Part shown: one piece after another, positions 8,226 to 17,012 of the stretch | Numbering within the stretch: position 1 is the stretch's first letter | Layout of the letters: each line of letters opens with the position of its first letter | Source: Pontibacter virosus | Lineage (GTDB): Bacteria > Bacteroidota > Bacteroidia > Cytophagales > Hymenobacteraceae | Length of the DNA stretch: 64,000 nt | Direction of reading: 5' to 3' | NCBI RefSeq assembly: GCF_003096355.1 | Contig: NZ_QEKI01000013.1 | Span: 62,001 to 126,000, forward strand | Made by a program: the position numbers and the translations under genes | Notes under the pieces: model-generated | Seen by the model: the letters and a program-made list of their open reading frames with translations, nothing else | What the model was told of the DNA's origin: nothing | Databases searched by the model: none

Positions 8226-9010
8226 GCAGCAAACTGACCGACCTATTTTCCTTGACCGGCAAGGTGGCCCTCGTTACCGGCGGCTACGGCCACCTGGGCA
8301 CTGCCATCAGCTTGGCGCTGGCCGAGGCCGGCGCCACCTTGTATGTGCTGGGCCGGAGCGAGGACAAGTTTAAGGAGGCTTTCAGCGAGCATCCCGACCT
8401 AAACCTCTCCTTCGTCTATTGCGATATCTCCGAAACCAAAACCGTTACAGCCGCCTTTGAGCAGGTGCAGCAGGAAGCGGGCCGAATCGACGTGCTGGTG
8501 AACAACGCCTTTTACTCCAAAGGCCAGCAACCGGAGCAGCTCACAGATGAAGAATGGGCCTACGGCATCGACGGCAACCTCAACAGCGTGTATCGCTGCA
8601 TCCGTGAAGCAATTCCCTACCTGAAGCGGCAAGGCGGGCGCATCATCAACGTGTCTTCCATGTACGGCATGGTTTCCCCTGATTTCAGCATCTACGACGA
8701 GAGCCCGGCCTTCCTGAATCCGCCACACTACGGAGCTGCTAAGGCGGGTGTGCTGCAGCTCACGCGCTACTTCGCCTGCTACCTGGGCAAGTACAATATT
8801 ACGGTTAATGCCGTTACGCCGGGCCCGTTCCCAAGCGAGCAGGTGCAGCAAAACGAGGCATTTATGGAGCAACTCAAGAAGAAGAACCCACTCGGTCGTA
8901 TTGGCAAACCTGATGACCTGAAAGGAGCCTTCGTCTACCTGGCCTCAGACGCTTCGGCCTTTATGACGGGACAGAACATGGTGCTGGACGGAGGCTGGAC
9001 GGCATGGTAA
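8222..9010 (+). CDS. SDR family oxidoreductase in the pse operon
   Basis: This is a classical short-chain dehydrogenase of 262 residues. TGGYGHLG at 19-26 binds NAD(P), the catalytic Ser lies in NVSSMYG (143-149) and Tyr170-x3-Lys174 completes the active site; the C-terminal MTGQNMVLDGGWTAW is typical. I place the start at the ATG at 8222 because it overlaps the previous stop (ATGA); a longer GTG start at 8210 is possible. It ends by overlapping the SpsF-type gene by seven bases. With the aldo/keto reductase it forms a redox pair inside the operon. A joint role in modifying a nonulosonate precursor, for example epimerisation by oxidation and reduction, is inferred. Confidence 0.87.
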   Translation: MSSKLTDLFSLTGKVALVTGGYGHLGTAISLALAEAGATLYVLGRSEDKFKEAFSEHPDLNLSFVYCDISETKTVTAAFEQVQQEAGRIDVLVNNAFYSKGQQPEQLTDEEWAYGIDGNLNSVYRCIREAIPYLKRQGGRIINVSSMYGMVSPDFSIYDESPAFLNPPHYGAAKAGVLQLTRYFACYLGKYNITVNAVTPGPFPSEQVQQNEAFMEQLKKKNPLGRIGKPDDLKGAFVYLASDASAFMTGQNMVLDGGWTAW

Positions 9011-9813
9011 AGGTCGGCGCCATCATACAGGTACGCCTGGGCTCGGAGCGACTGCCGGGCAAAGTCCTGCTGCCACTGCCCTTCAGCGGAAGCACCAGTC
9101 TGCTGGAGCATGTGGTGATGAATTCACGCGACGCGAAATCGCTGCATCAAACCATTGTCGCCACTACCACCCGTAGCGCGGACGATGCCATCGAGAATTT
9201 CTGCAGCACCAAGGTAATTCCTTTTCTGCGCGGCTCAGCCGACGATGTGCTGGACAGGTTCCAACAGGCGGCGCATACCTATGAGCTGGATGTGATCATG
9301 CGGCTCACCGGCGATAACCCCTTTGTGTTGCCGGAGACGATTGATCAGGCAGTAGAAAAACTGCTGCAGACAGCATCAGACTATATCATCACCACCGGCC
9401 TTCCCCTGGGCACCAATGTGGAGGTGTTTACCCGTCAGGCACTGGAGAAAGCCGCTGCCCAGGCCACGGCTGCCTCCGATCGGGAGCATGTGACGCCTTT
9501 CATCAGAAGAGAAGCGAGTTTCAAGAATCAGACCCTGCCTATCGAATCGGACATCAGTCAGCTGCGCCTGACCGTAGACTACCCTACCGACTATGCACTG
9601 GCTGCGCTGCTTTTTGAGCGACTTTGGAAACCGGGTCAGCCCATCACGCACGAGGCGATTAGCGGCTTGCTGCGGGAGCAGCCTTGGCTGCAGGAGATCA
9701 ACGCGGCAAATACGCAGCGGCAAATTTTCGTAAGCGAAGAAGAGGAGCTGGCTGCTGCCCGGAAACAGCTACAGGCCGGAGGATTGACCAGGGCACTGCT
9801 AAAACTAGGATAG
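9004..9813 (+). CDS. SpsF-type cytidylyltransferase-like protein
   Basis: The 269-residue protein has the nucleotidyltransferase signature IIQVRLGSERLPGKV (7-21), followed by the RLTGDNPF motif (100-107) whose Asp binds metal. This pattern belongs to the SpsF branch (PF02348-related) rather than to classic PseF. It sits where the CMP-pseudaminic acid synthetase is expected, between the precursor enzymes and PseG, so it probably activates the nonulosonate with CTP. That substrate is inferred from the operon. The ATG overlaps the SDR stop by seven bases and pseG follows after one base, so expression is tightly coupled. Confidence 0.8.
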   Translation: MVKVGAIIQVRLGSERLPGKVLLPLPFSGSTSLLEHVVMNSRDAKSLHQTIVATTTRSADDAIENFCSTKVIPFLRGSADDVLDRFQQAAHTYELDVIMRLTGDNPFVLPETIDQAVEKLLQTASDYIITTGLPLGTNVEVFTRQALEKAAAQATAASDREHVTPFIRREASFKNQTLPIESDISQLRLTVDYPTDYALAALLFERLWKPGQPITHEAISGLLREQPWLQEINAANTQRQIFVSEEEELAAARKQLQAGGLTRALLKLG

Positions 9814-9814
9814 C

Positions 9815-11299
9815 ATGAACAGGAAGACACGCATTATTTTCAGGGCAGACGGAAACAGCCGCATCGGACTGGGCCACGTGACACGCTCACTGGCACTGGT
9901 GAACATGCTGCGCCTGGAGTTCGAGTGCGTGTTCGCCATCCAATCGCCTGACCAAGCTTTGCAGGAGCGGATACGGGAGGTATGCGACGGCATCATCGTG
10001 CTTCCTCCTGCTGAACCCGATGCTGATCGCTTTGTGCACGAACTGGATGCCTACATTTCAGCAGAAGAGATTGTGGTGCTGGATGGTTATACCTTCGGCA
10101 CAGCTTACCAAAAAAACATCAAATCACGTGGCACGGCTCTGGTTTGCATCGACGATATCCACACTTATACCTTCGTAGCAGATGCGGTCATCAATCAGGC
10201 TGGTGGCGTTTCACCCGTGAAATACCAAATCGCTCCCTATACCCGACTGCTGATCGGTCCGCACTATGCGCTGCTGCGCCCTGCTTTTTTGAGAGCTGCC
10301 AAAGCTGCCCGGACTATACCTGAAGGTGAGTTGCATGTGCTCGTCTGCATGGGTGGTGCCGATCCAGATAACCATACTTTACAAGCACTGGAAGCATTGC
10401 AAGCTATACCTGCCGTCAAGCATATTGAGATAGTGGTGGGTAGCGCCTATACCCGATTACATGAACTGAAACAGCACCTGAAAGAACAGCCTCAGGCCAA
10501 ACTGCACCGCGACCTTTCCGCTGAAAGTCTGCGCCGCCTGATGGCCAAATGCCAGGCAGCCGTTACCTCCGCAAGCGGGATTTCTTATGAATACGCCGCC
10601 GTGGGTGGACTTTTGTTTGTAAAGCAAACTGCCGACAACCAGGCAGGTATGCACCAATTCCTGACCACAGAAGGTATAGCCCAAGAATACAGCAACCTAT
10701 CAAAAGTACTGCAGCAAGGTATAAGCGAAGAAAAATTTGAGACACAACTCACAACCCAGCGACAGTTTTTCGACGGCAAAAGCCCGGAGCGACTGCTGGA
10801 GCTTTTCAAAAGCTTGAGCTTGGCGACAAGTCTGAAATTGCGCAAAGTTGTTCCGAATGACTTACAGCTACTCTTCGACTTGGCCAATGACCCGGAGGTA
10901 CGCCGACACTCGTTCAACCCGGAGCCGATTCCGCTGCAGGATCATACCCGCTGGTTTCAAGCCAAACTTGACAACCCCAACGCCATCCTCTATCTTGCTG
11001 AAGAGAACGGAAAGCCGGCCGCTCACATTCGCTTCGACATGAACGATAAAACAGCTACGATCAGCTATCTGATTGCCGCAGACTTTCGCGGTAAAGGCTT
11101 GGGACACACCGTGTTGCTCAAAGGTACACAGCAGCTCTTACAGGATCGGCCCGATGTGCAACTTGTAGAAGGGCTGGTGCAGCAGGAGCATAAAGCCTCT
11201 GTGCGCTCTTTTGAGAAAGCCGGTTTTGCGTATGGCAATGTCGATCCGGCACATCCAAAGGCATTCCGTTTTGTCTGGCAGCCAAAGGCCCAAGCATAG
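9815..11299 (+). CDS. pseG: Fused PseG hydrolase and PseH-like acetyltransferase
   Basis: Residues 1-330 match PseG, which removes UDP from UDP-2,4-diacetamido-2,4,6-trideoxy-beta-L-altropyranose. RADGNSRIGLGHVTRS at 10-25 includes the conserved His21, MGGADPDN lies at 179-186 and SASGISYEYA at 252-261, giving a GT-B-like fold. Residues 340-494 are a GNAT domain, with the acetyl-CoA loop RGKGLG at 425-430 and HKASVRSFEKAGF at 459-471. This fits PseH, which N-acetylates the 4-amino sugar made by PseC. Both activities act on consecutive intermediates, so the fusion makes biochemical sense. At 494 residues it is longer than stand-alone PseG (about 340-360). The coding sequence contains many AGGTATA/TATACCT words. 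Confidence 0.88.
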   Translation: MNRKTRIIFRADGNSRIGLGHVTRSLALVNMLRLEFECVFAIQSPDQALQERIREVCDGIIVLPPAEPDADRFVHELDAYISAEEIVVLDGYTFGTAYQKNIKSRGTALVCIDDIHTYTFVADAVINQAGGVSPVKYQIAPYTRLLIGPHYALLRPAFLRAAKAARTIPEGELHVLVCMGGADPDNHTLQALEALQAIPAVKHIEIVVGSAYTRLHELKQHLKEQPQAKLHRDLSAESLRRLMAKCQAAVTSASGISYEYAAVGGLLFVKQTADNQAGMHQFLTTEGIAQEYSNLSKVLQQGISEEKFETQLTTQRQFFDGKSPERLLELFKSLSLATSLKLRKVVPNDLQLLFDLANDPEVRRHSFNPEPIPLQDHTRWFQAKLDNPNAILYLAEENGKPAAHIRFDMNDKTATISYLIAADFRGKGLGHTVLLKGTQQLLQDRPDVQLVEGLVQQEHKASVRSFEKAGFAYGNVDPAHPKAFRFVWQPKAQA

Positions 11300-11315
11300 T
11301 TTAGAAACAGAAATC

Positions 11316-12359
11316 ATGATCAACGATATTAGTATTGCCGGCCGTCTGATCGGCCCATCGCATAAGCCATTCATCATCGCGGAGATGTCGGGCAACCACA
11401 ACCAGTCGCTGGAGCGGGCATTGGCCATTGTGGACGCCGCCGCCGATGCAGGTGCGGATGCCATCAAACTGCAGACCTATACTGCCGATACCATGACCCT
11501 GCCGGGTGCTCTAACCATTGAAGACGAGGGTTCGCTCTGGAAAGGCCGTGAGCTGTATGACCTCTACAAAGAGGCCTATACCCCCTGGGAATGGCACCAG
11601 CCTATTTTTGAGCGGGCACGGGAGCGCGGCATCATTGTCTTCTCCTCCCCCTTCGACGAGTCGGCGCTGGACTTTTTGGAGAGTCTGGATGCCCCGGCCT
11701 ATAAGATCGCCTCGTTTGAGAACACGGACCACCCGCTGCTGCGCAAAGTGGCAGCCACTGGCAAGCCTGTGATCATGAGTACCGGCGCTGCCACCGTGCA
11801 GGAAGTGGCCGAAGCCGTGCAGGTGCTGCGCGAAGAGGGCTGCCTGGAGCTGATCCTGCTCAAATGCACCTCCACCTACCCAGCCACGCCGGAAAACACC
11901 AACCTACGTACTATCCCGCACCTGAGCGCTTTGTATGATGTGCAGGTGGGCCTTTCGGACCATACTATGGGCGTTGGGGCCTCTGTGGCCGCCGTGGCGC
12001 TGGGTGCAACCGTTATCGAGAAGCACTTTACCCTCAGCCGCGCCGATGGTGGCGTGGACTCGGCCTTCTCACTGGAGCCCGCCGAGCTGCAGTCGCTGGT
12101 GGTGGAGTCGGAAAGGGCCTGGCTGGCGCTGGGGCATGTACAGTACGGCGTGCAACGGGCAGAGGAAAAAAGCCGATTATTCAAGCGCTCCGTCTATGCT
12201 TCTAAAGACATTCAGGCAGGTGAACCCCTCACCAAAGAGAATATCCGCGTGATCAGACCCGGTTTGGGGCTGCCGCCGAAACATTACGAAGATCTGCTGG
12301 GCAAAAAGGCTGCGCAGGACATCAAAGCAGGCACACCGCTTAGCTGGGACATGGTATAA
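11316..12359 (+). CDS. pseI: Pseudaminic acid synthase
   Basis: PseI condenses 2,4-diacetamido-2,4,6-trideoxy-L-altrose with phosphoenolpyruvate to give the nonulosonic acid. I start the gene at the ATG at 11316; a longer frame from 11211 overlaps pseG heavily and lacks family similarity in its first 35 residues. The 347-residue protein shows the NeuB-type N-terminus FIIAEMSGNHNQ (19-30), GADAIKLQTYTADTMT (46-61) and LLKCTSTYPA in the barrel, and a C-terminal SAF antifreeze-like domain (about 283-347, with DIQAGEPLTKENI). The EMSGNHN variant is the one seen in PseI rather than NeuB. It follows the PseG/H gene by 16 bases. Confidence 0.93.
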   Translation: MINDISIAGRLIGPSHKPFIIAEMSGNHNQSLERALAIVDAAADAGADAIKLQTYTADTMTLPGALTIEDEGSLWKGRELYDLYKEAYTPWEWHQPIFERARERGIIVFSSPFDESALDFLESLDAPAYKIASFENTDHPLLRKVAATGKPVIMSTGAATVQEVAEAVQVLREEGCLELILLKCTSTYPATPENTNLRTIPHLSALYDVQVGLSDHTMGVGASVAAVALGATVIEKHFTLSRADGGVDSAFSLEPAELQSLVVESERAWLALGHVQYGVQRAEEKSRLFKRSVYASKDIQAGEPLTKENIRVIRPGLGLPPKHYEDLLGKKAAQDIKAGTPLSWDMV

Positions 12360-12362
12360 CAC

Positions 12363-13649
12363 ATGAAAGACTGGTATACCCTGTACAGTAACATTCTATA
12401 CCTGCATTTTTCCGAAGGTTTCTATAAACTGCCGGAAAGCGCCAAAAATGCAGCCTCACCCGCTAATCCGTTCCTGCGAGTACTGCGCATGGCTGGCTAT
12501 ACCCTGGTGCGGCTGTTTGGCAATCTGTTCAAGTCAGTCGAGCAGCCGGAGCGACTGCAGGGTAAGGTGTGGCTGTATGTGGTGAGTCAGAATAACTACG
12601 ACAGTCTGCACTTTTTAGAAGGGGCTGTACCTGATGCGGTGATGGTGGCGGGTCAGAGCAAGGCTATTGGCAGGTATAACCAGCAGGTGGCGCGGATCTC
12701 GCTGCGCAAGAAACTGTTCTACTATTATAAATTTCTACCGATTTTCTTTCAGTTTCTCTCGCATCGCAAACACAGCACCCTCCGCTTCGTGGACCTGCTC
12801 TACGATGCCATCGGTTTTTACGAGGTATACCTGCAGAAGCTCAGAAAATACCGCCCACAGGCCATCGTGTTTGCTAACGACCACAACGCCGATGCCCGTG
12901 CTATGCTGTTGGCGGCTAAGGAATTAGGTATACCTGCCGTTTATGTGCAGCACTCGAGCGTAAGCAACTTATTTCCACCCTTGACTTTTGACCTGAACCT
13001 GCTCGAAGGACAGGACTCGCTGGACAAGTACAGGCGGTACGGTCCGGTGCACGGTCAGGTGGAGTTTATCGGCATGCCGAAAGCTGATAAGTTTGTGCCG
13101 ATCCGTAATAAGAACCAGCAGGTGCAAACATTGGGTATAGCCTGCAACCTGATGGACCGGATTGAGGAAGTGGAGCAATTGCTTCACCACATCAACCGTG
13201 ACTTTCCGCAGTTAAGAATTCTGCTGCGGCCCCACCCCCGCGACAAGCGCAGCTATACCTTTGTCACCGGCATCAGTCCGAACATCAGCCTTACCAATCC
13301 CCGACAGCAGTCCGTTTTTGAGTACCTGCGGGAGCTGGATATGCTGATCAGCGGCAATTCCGGCATCCACCTGGAGGCTGTGCTGCTGAATGTGTGGTCC
13401 GTTTACTTCAACTTCAACCCTAAAGAAGAACTGCACGACTATTATGGCTACGTGTCGCATGGTCTTGTGGAAGAGACGACTTCTTACAAGGCACTCAAGC
13501 CAATGCTGGAGCAAGGTATACAGCAAAAGCCCGAGGTATACCAGCGGGCCAGGTATTATAATGCGACTGTGGGCACGGAGCATGACGGCAGAAGCAGTGA
13601 TTTGGCAGCTGATTTTGTAAAAGCAATGTTAGCCAAGGGCAAATTGTAG
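12363..13649 (+). CDS. GT-B-like polysaccharide protein, candidate nonulosonate transferase
   Basis: This 428-residue protein starts three bases after pseI and is clearly co-transcribed. It has no assigned family that I can name with certainty. It resembles GT-B-fold proteins of the CDP-glycerol glycerophosphotransferase and polysialyltransferase-like type: ANDHNADARA (171-180), YVQHSS (194-199), RPHPRDK (289-295) and SGNSGIHLEAVLLN (330-343). The His-rich RPHPR and SGNS motifs are what bind the CMP- or CDP-donor in such enzymes. Because it directly follows the CMP-sugar genes, transfer of the nonulosonate to a glycan is a reasonable guess. The gene is the densest in the window for GGTATA/TATACC words: ten sites in 1.3 kb. 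Confidence 0.6.
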   Translation: MKDWYTLYSNILYLHFSEGFYKLPESAKNAASPANPFLRVLRMAGYTLVRLFGNLFKSVEQPERLQGKVWLYVVSQNNYDSLHFLEGAVPDAVMVAGQSKAIGRYNQQVARISLRKKLFYYYKFLPIFFQFLSHRKHSTLRFVDLLYDAIGFYEVYLQKLRKYRPQAIVFANDHNADARAMLLAAKELGIPAVYVQHSSVSNLFPPLTFDLNLLEGQDSLDKYRRYGPVHGQVEFIGMPKADKFVPIRNKNQQVQTLGIACNLMDRIEEVEQLLHHINRDFPQLRILLRPHPRDKRSYTFVTGISPNISLTNPRQQSVFEYLRELDMLISGNSGIHLEAVLLNVWSVYFNFNPKEELHDYYGYVSHGLVEETTSYKALKPMLEQGIQQKPEVYQRARYYNATVGTEHDGRSSDLAADFVKAMLAKGKL

Positions 13650-13657
13650 GAATCGGC

Positions 13658-13665
13658 TACCTTTG
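13658..13665 (+). promoter_or_regulatory. Possible TAnnTTTG promoter for the flippase gene
   Basis: TACCTTTG lies 17 bases before the ATG at 13683 and just after the preceding stop. I see no well-placed TTG element upstream (the nearest is only 11 bases away), so this is a weak internal promoter candidate. Confidence 0.35.
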
Positions 13666-13682
13666 TGGCCTGAAATAGAAAC

Positions 13683-15158
13683 ATGAGCAAACATCTCCAG
13701 CGAGAGGGAATTTGGAACACCGTGATCTCATATGCCGGCATCGCCATCGGCTATGTGAACACCATCCTGCTTTTCCCTAACTTTCTGGAAGAGGAAGAAG
13801 TAGGCCTTACCCGTCTGCTGATCCAGATCTCGGTGATGTTCGCGCAGTTCTCAGCGCTCGGTTTTGTGAACATGAGCGTACGCTATTTCCCTTATTTCCG
13901 GGACAAGAGCAAGGAGCACCATGGCTTCCTCTTTCTGATGCTGGCTATACCTGTACTGGGTTTCGCTGCCATCGCAGGGCTCTTCCTATTGTTCAAACCA
14001 GTGGTGATCGACTACTACATCGAGAACTCCCCGCTCCTGCTCGATTACTATTACTTTGTGATCCCGCTGGCCTTTTTCACCCTGCTTTTTAACCTGCTCA
14101 CAGCCTACCTGCGTTCGCTGTTCAAGACCATCATTTCGTCTTTTGCCCAGGATTTTCTGCTGCGCATCCTCACGACGGTGCTGATTGGTCTTTATGCATT
14201 TGATTGGATCGAGTTTAGGCAATTTGTACTGCTTTACATTGTCATCAATGCGGTGATCACACTTTCGCTGGTGGTGTATGCGCTGTGGTTAAAGCAATTG
14301 TTTCTGCGTCCACGCCTGGCAGCGCTTAGCATTGTGCCCCTGCGGGAGATGCTCTATTATGGCTTTTTTACCTTCCTGGGCAATATATCGGTCACTATCA
14401 TCACGACCGTCGACCAGATCATGATCAGTTCCTACAGTCTGGGCGACAACGGTATTTATACTACCGCTTTCTTTATTACCAGCGCTATTATGGTGCCTGC
14501 ACGATCGATTTTCAAGATTGCTTTTCCGCAGGTGGCAGAGTATTGGAAGGACAAGGATATGGCAGGTATGGAAAAACTCTACAAGCAAATCACGCTGATC
14601 AACCTGATCGTGGGTTTACTGCTCTTTATTGGCATCTGGGCTAATATCGACAACCTCTTTTCCTTCATGCCGGAGACCTACAGGGCGGGTAAGTATGTGG
14701 TGCTGTTCCTGTCCATGGCCCGGATCATCGACCTGGCCACAGGTATAAACGGGATCATCCTGGCGACCTCCGAGAAATACCGTTGGGACCTGCTCTTCAA
14801 TGTGGTGCTGGCCGGCTTGACTATCTGGACCAACTATGTCTTTATACCTATCTATGGAATAAACGGGGCGGCCCTGGCTTCGATGATTTCCTATGTGACC
14901 ATCAACCTGCTGCGCTTGTTCTTTGTGCAGTGGCTCTATAAGATGCAGCCTTTTGCCTGGAATTCATTGGGAGTAACAGCTATTGCAGCTGTAGCGTTGG
15001 GAGCCTCATACCTGGTGCCATACCTTGGCAATTTATACCTGGATATTCTGGTGCGTTCCCTGCTCATCACCGCTATTTACATGGGCCTGATGCTTGGCTT
15101 GCGGGTATACCCAAATATGAACCAATGGATGCTCACTCAGTGGCGCAGGATTAGGTAA
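13683..15158 (+). CDS. Wzx-like oligosaccharide flippase
   Basis: The 491-residue protein is almost entirely hydrophobic, with about 12-14 predicted membrane helices, and looks like the polysaccharide biosynthesis (MATE/MOP superfamily) flippases. The start WNTVISYAGIAIGYVNTILLFPNFL is typical of Bacteroidota members, with charged residues confined to short loops. These proteins move lipid-linked oligosaccharides across the inner membrane. Placement right after the nonulosonate genes suggests it exports the glycan that carries that sugar. It ends the plus-strand sugar locus; ftsE is convergent 108 bases on. Confidence 0.85.
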   Translation: MSKHLQREGIWNTVISYAGIAIGYVNTILLFPNFLEEEEVGLTRLLIQISVMFAQFSALGFVNMSVRYFPYFRDKSKEHHGFLFLMLAIPVLGFAAIAGLFLLFKPVVIDYYIENSPLLLDYYYFVIPLAFFTLLFNLLTAYLRSLFKTIISSFAQDFLLRILTTVLIGLYAFDWIEFRQFVLLYIVINAVITLSLVVYALWLKQLFLRPRLAALSIVPLREMLYYGFFTFLGNISVTIITTVDQIMISSYSLGDNGIYTTAFFITSAIMVPARSIFKIAFPQVAEYWKDKDMAGMEKLYKQITLINLIVGLLLFIGIWANIDNLFSFMPETYRAGKYVVLFLSMARIIDLATGINGIILATSEKYRWDLLFNVVLAGLTIWTNYVFIPIYGINGAALASMISYVTINLLRLFFVQWLYKMQPFAWNSLGVTAIAAVALGASYLVPYLGNLYLDILVRSLLITAIYMGLMLGLRVYPNMNQWMLTQWRRIR

Positions 15159-15266
15159 GTAATAGAGCTTCTTAATTGAAAACTATGATAAGCTACAGGA
15201 AAGGGTATAGCTGTCCGGAAAGCCTTCTGTAAAAGCTCCTACAATCTAAAACCAGGAAAATCAGAT

Positions 15267-15980
15267 TTAGTAACCCGTGGTCAGGTTGAAAGTCTCAACC
15301 TTTGAATCGAGCACTTTGCCGTTTTCACACTTAAGCACGCGGTGCGGGTAGCGGTTGATGATTTCGTAGTTATGCGTAGCCATCAGAACGGCCGTGCCAG
15401 TGTTGTTGATCTCGTTGAAGAGTTGCATGATGCCGTCTGCTACGATCGGGTCAAGGTTACCGGTGGGTTCATCAGCCAATAGTATAACTGGCTCGTTAAG
15501 AAGAGCACGCGCTACCACGATACGCTGCTGCTCGCCTCCGGACAGTTGGTGCGGCAGTTTGTTAGCGGCGGCATCCAGTCCCACCCGCATCAGCACTTCC
15601 GTGATGCGCTGCTTGCGCTTCGACTTGTCGTTCCAGCCTGTCGCTTTGAGTACAAAGGCCAGATTCTCGGCCACTGTGCGGTCAAAGAGCAACTGAAAGT
15701 CCTGAAACACGATACCGATCTTGCGGCGCAGGTAGGGCACCTGCTTGCGTGGGAGCTTGGTAAGCTTAAAATCGGCGATGGTACCCACGCCCGTCTGCAG
15801 CGGCAGGTCACCATAAAGGGTTTTGAGCAGAGAGCTTTTTCCGCTACCCGTGCGGCCCACCAGGTATACAAACTCCCCCTTGTCAATGTCGAAGTTGACA
15901 CTACTCAGCACGGTGTTTACATCCTGGTAAATAGCTACATCACGCAGTGATACAACAGGGGTGGAAGAAGAAAAGCTCAT
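15267..15980 (-). CDS. ftsE: FtsE-like ABC transporter ATP-binding protein
   Basis: This is a 237-residue ABC ATPase with Walker A GRTGSGKSS at 42-50, signature LSGGEQQR at 146-153, Walker B VILLADEP at 165-172 and a switch His in ATHNYE. The FVYLVGRTGSGKSSLLKTLYG context and the size match FtsE of Bacteroidota, which pairs with FtsX to control peptidoglycan hydrolases at the septum. FtsX is not in this window, so the assignment rests on sequence alone; another small lipoprotein-type ABC system is possible. The next minus-strand gene, a 67-residue protein, lies seven bases upstream, so the two may be co-transcribed. Confidence 0.8.
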   Translation of the reverse strand: MSFSSSTPVVSLRDVAIYQDVNTVLSSVNFDIDKGEFVYLVGRTGSGKSSLLKTLYGDLPLQTGVGTIADFKLTKLPRKQVPYLRRKIGIVFQDFQLLFDRTVAENLAFVLKATGWNDKSKRKQRITEVLMRVGLDAAANKLPHQLSGGEQQRIVVARALLNEPVILLADEPTGNLDPIVADGIMQLFNEINNTGTAVLMATHNYEIINRYPHRVLKCENGKVLDSKVETFNLTTGY

Positions 15981-15987
15981 AAGATAA

Positions 15988-16191
15988 TTAAATGTCTAGT
16001 TGCTGCAGTTTACCAAACTCAAGAGATTCAATCAGTGCAGCCAGTGCCTCCTCTTTTCCCTCCAGCCCATAGCGGTCGAGGTTCTTGAGCGGACGGTCTG
16101 CCCTAAAATAGGCGATCAGCACGAAGTTATCGTCGCGCAGCTGAATGTAATCCGGAATTTTGGCCTTGCCCTTTACTTTGATGATGTACAT
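15988..16191 (-). CDS. Small conserved-looking protein, unknown
   Basis: The 67-residue product starts MYIIKVKGKAKIPDYIQ. I chose the ATG at 16191 because the longer frame to 16293 runs through an AT-rich foldback repeat and encodes an unnatural Phe/Tyr-rich stretch. The sequence alternates strand-like and acidic helical segments (DRYGLEGKEEALAALIESLEF) and has no signal peptide. No family is recognised. It is seven bases upstream of ftsE on the same strand and 139 bases downstream of the fructose-6-phosphate aldolase gene. Confidence 0.65.
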   Translation of the reverse strand: MYIIKVKGKAKIPDYIQLRDDNFVLIAYFRADRPLKNLDRYGLEGKEEALAALIESLEFGKLQQLDI

Positions 16192-16200
16192 CTTTTTTAG

Positions 16201-16335
16201 AATGAATAATGAGTATTGACTAATGAAGAATTGCCAGGTATAGAATGGATAATGATTAATGAAGAATAATGTTAAGGCTTTTGGCCCATGCACTATTCCC
16301 CATTAATCATTACTCATTATTCATTAATCATTACT
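16201..16335. repeat. Foldback intergenic element A
   Basis: AATGAATAATGAGTA (16201-16215) is matched perfectly by its reverse complement at 16311-16325. AATGATTAATG (16251-16261) is matched by copies at 16301-16311 and 16322-16332. The element ends inside the last codons of the aldolase gene. It is one of several similar low-complexity inverted elements in this window. Confidence 0.65.
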
Positions 16336-16987
16336 TATTTCCTTTGGCGTGGTCAGCCAAAAACTTCTGCAGTCCGATGTCAGTCAGTGGGTGGTTCAGG
16401 AGGCCAGTGATCACGGAAAGCGGACATGTTACCACATCAGCGCCTAGCTCAGCGCACTGCACCAGGTGCATTACGTGACGAACTGAAGCAGCCAGCACTT
16501 GGGTCTGGTAGCCATAGTTGCCATAGATGTGCACAATCTGCTCGATCAACTGCAAACCATCCGTTGACACGTCATCCAGACGACCTACGAAAGGAGACAC
16601 ATAGGTAGCACCCGCTTTGGCAGCCAGAATAGCCTGACCGGCAGAGAACACCAGTGTGCAGTTGGTTTTGATGCCGCGCTCGCTGAAGTGACGGATCGCC
16701 TTCACACCTTCACGCGTCATCGGTACTTTCACCACAATGTTCGGGTGCAGTTCGGCTAGCAGTTCGCCTTCGCGTACCATGCCGTCGAAGTCCGTTGCGA
16801 TCACTTCGGCGCTGATGTCACCATCCACGATTTCGCAAATCTGCTTGTAGTGCGCCATCACGTTGTCATGTCCGAAGATGCCTTCTTTAGCCATCAGTGA
16901 TGGGTTGGTGGTAACACCGTCGAGCACACCGAGGTCGTGCGCTTCCTGAATTTCCTGCAGGTTTGCAGTATCAACAAAGAATTTCAT
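16331..16987 (-). CDS. fsa: Fructose-6-phosphate aldolase (transaldolase-like)
   Basis: The 218-residue protein is the short transaldolase type (FSA/TalC), less than the roughly 320 residues of true transaldolase. [21 protein letters not shown] (25-32) and NIVVKVPMT with Schiff-base Lys87 are diagnostic. The enzyme cleaves or forms fructose 6-phosphate from dihydroxyacetone and glyceraldehyde 3-phosphate; some members act as transaldolases, and sequence alone does not decide. The cytoplasmic barrel folds as a decamer in known members. A TAGATTTG promoter lies 25 bases upstream of the ATG. The stop sits in a foldback repeat. Confidence 0.9.
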   Translation of the reverse strand: MKFFVDTANLQEIQEAHDLGVLDGVTTNPSLMAKEGIFGHDNVMAHYKQICEIVDGDISAEVIATDFDGMVREGELLAELHPNIVVKVPMTREGVKAIRHFSERGIKTNCTLVFSAGQAILAAKAGATYVSPFVGRLDDVSTDGLQLIEQIVHIYGNYGYQTQVLAASVRHVMHLVQCAELGADVVTCPLSVITGLLNHPLTDIGLQKFLADHAKGNK

Positions 16988-17012
16988 AATGCTGAAGATG
17001 TAGATTTTCCTA

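Noticed and set aside
11211..11315. Longer 5' extension of pseI
   Set aside because: It overlaps the end of the PseG/H gene and the extra 35 residues do not fit the family; the ATG at 11316 does.
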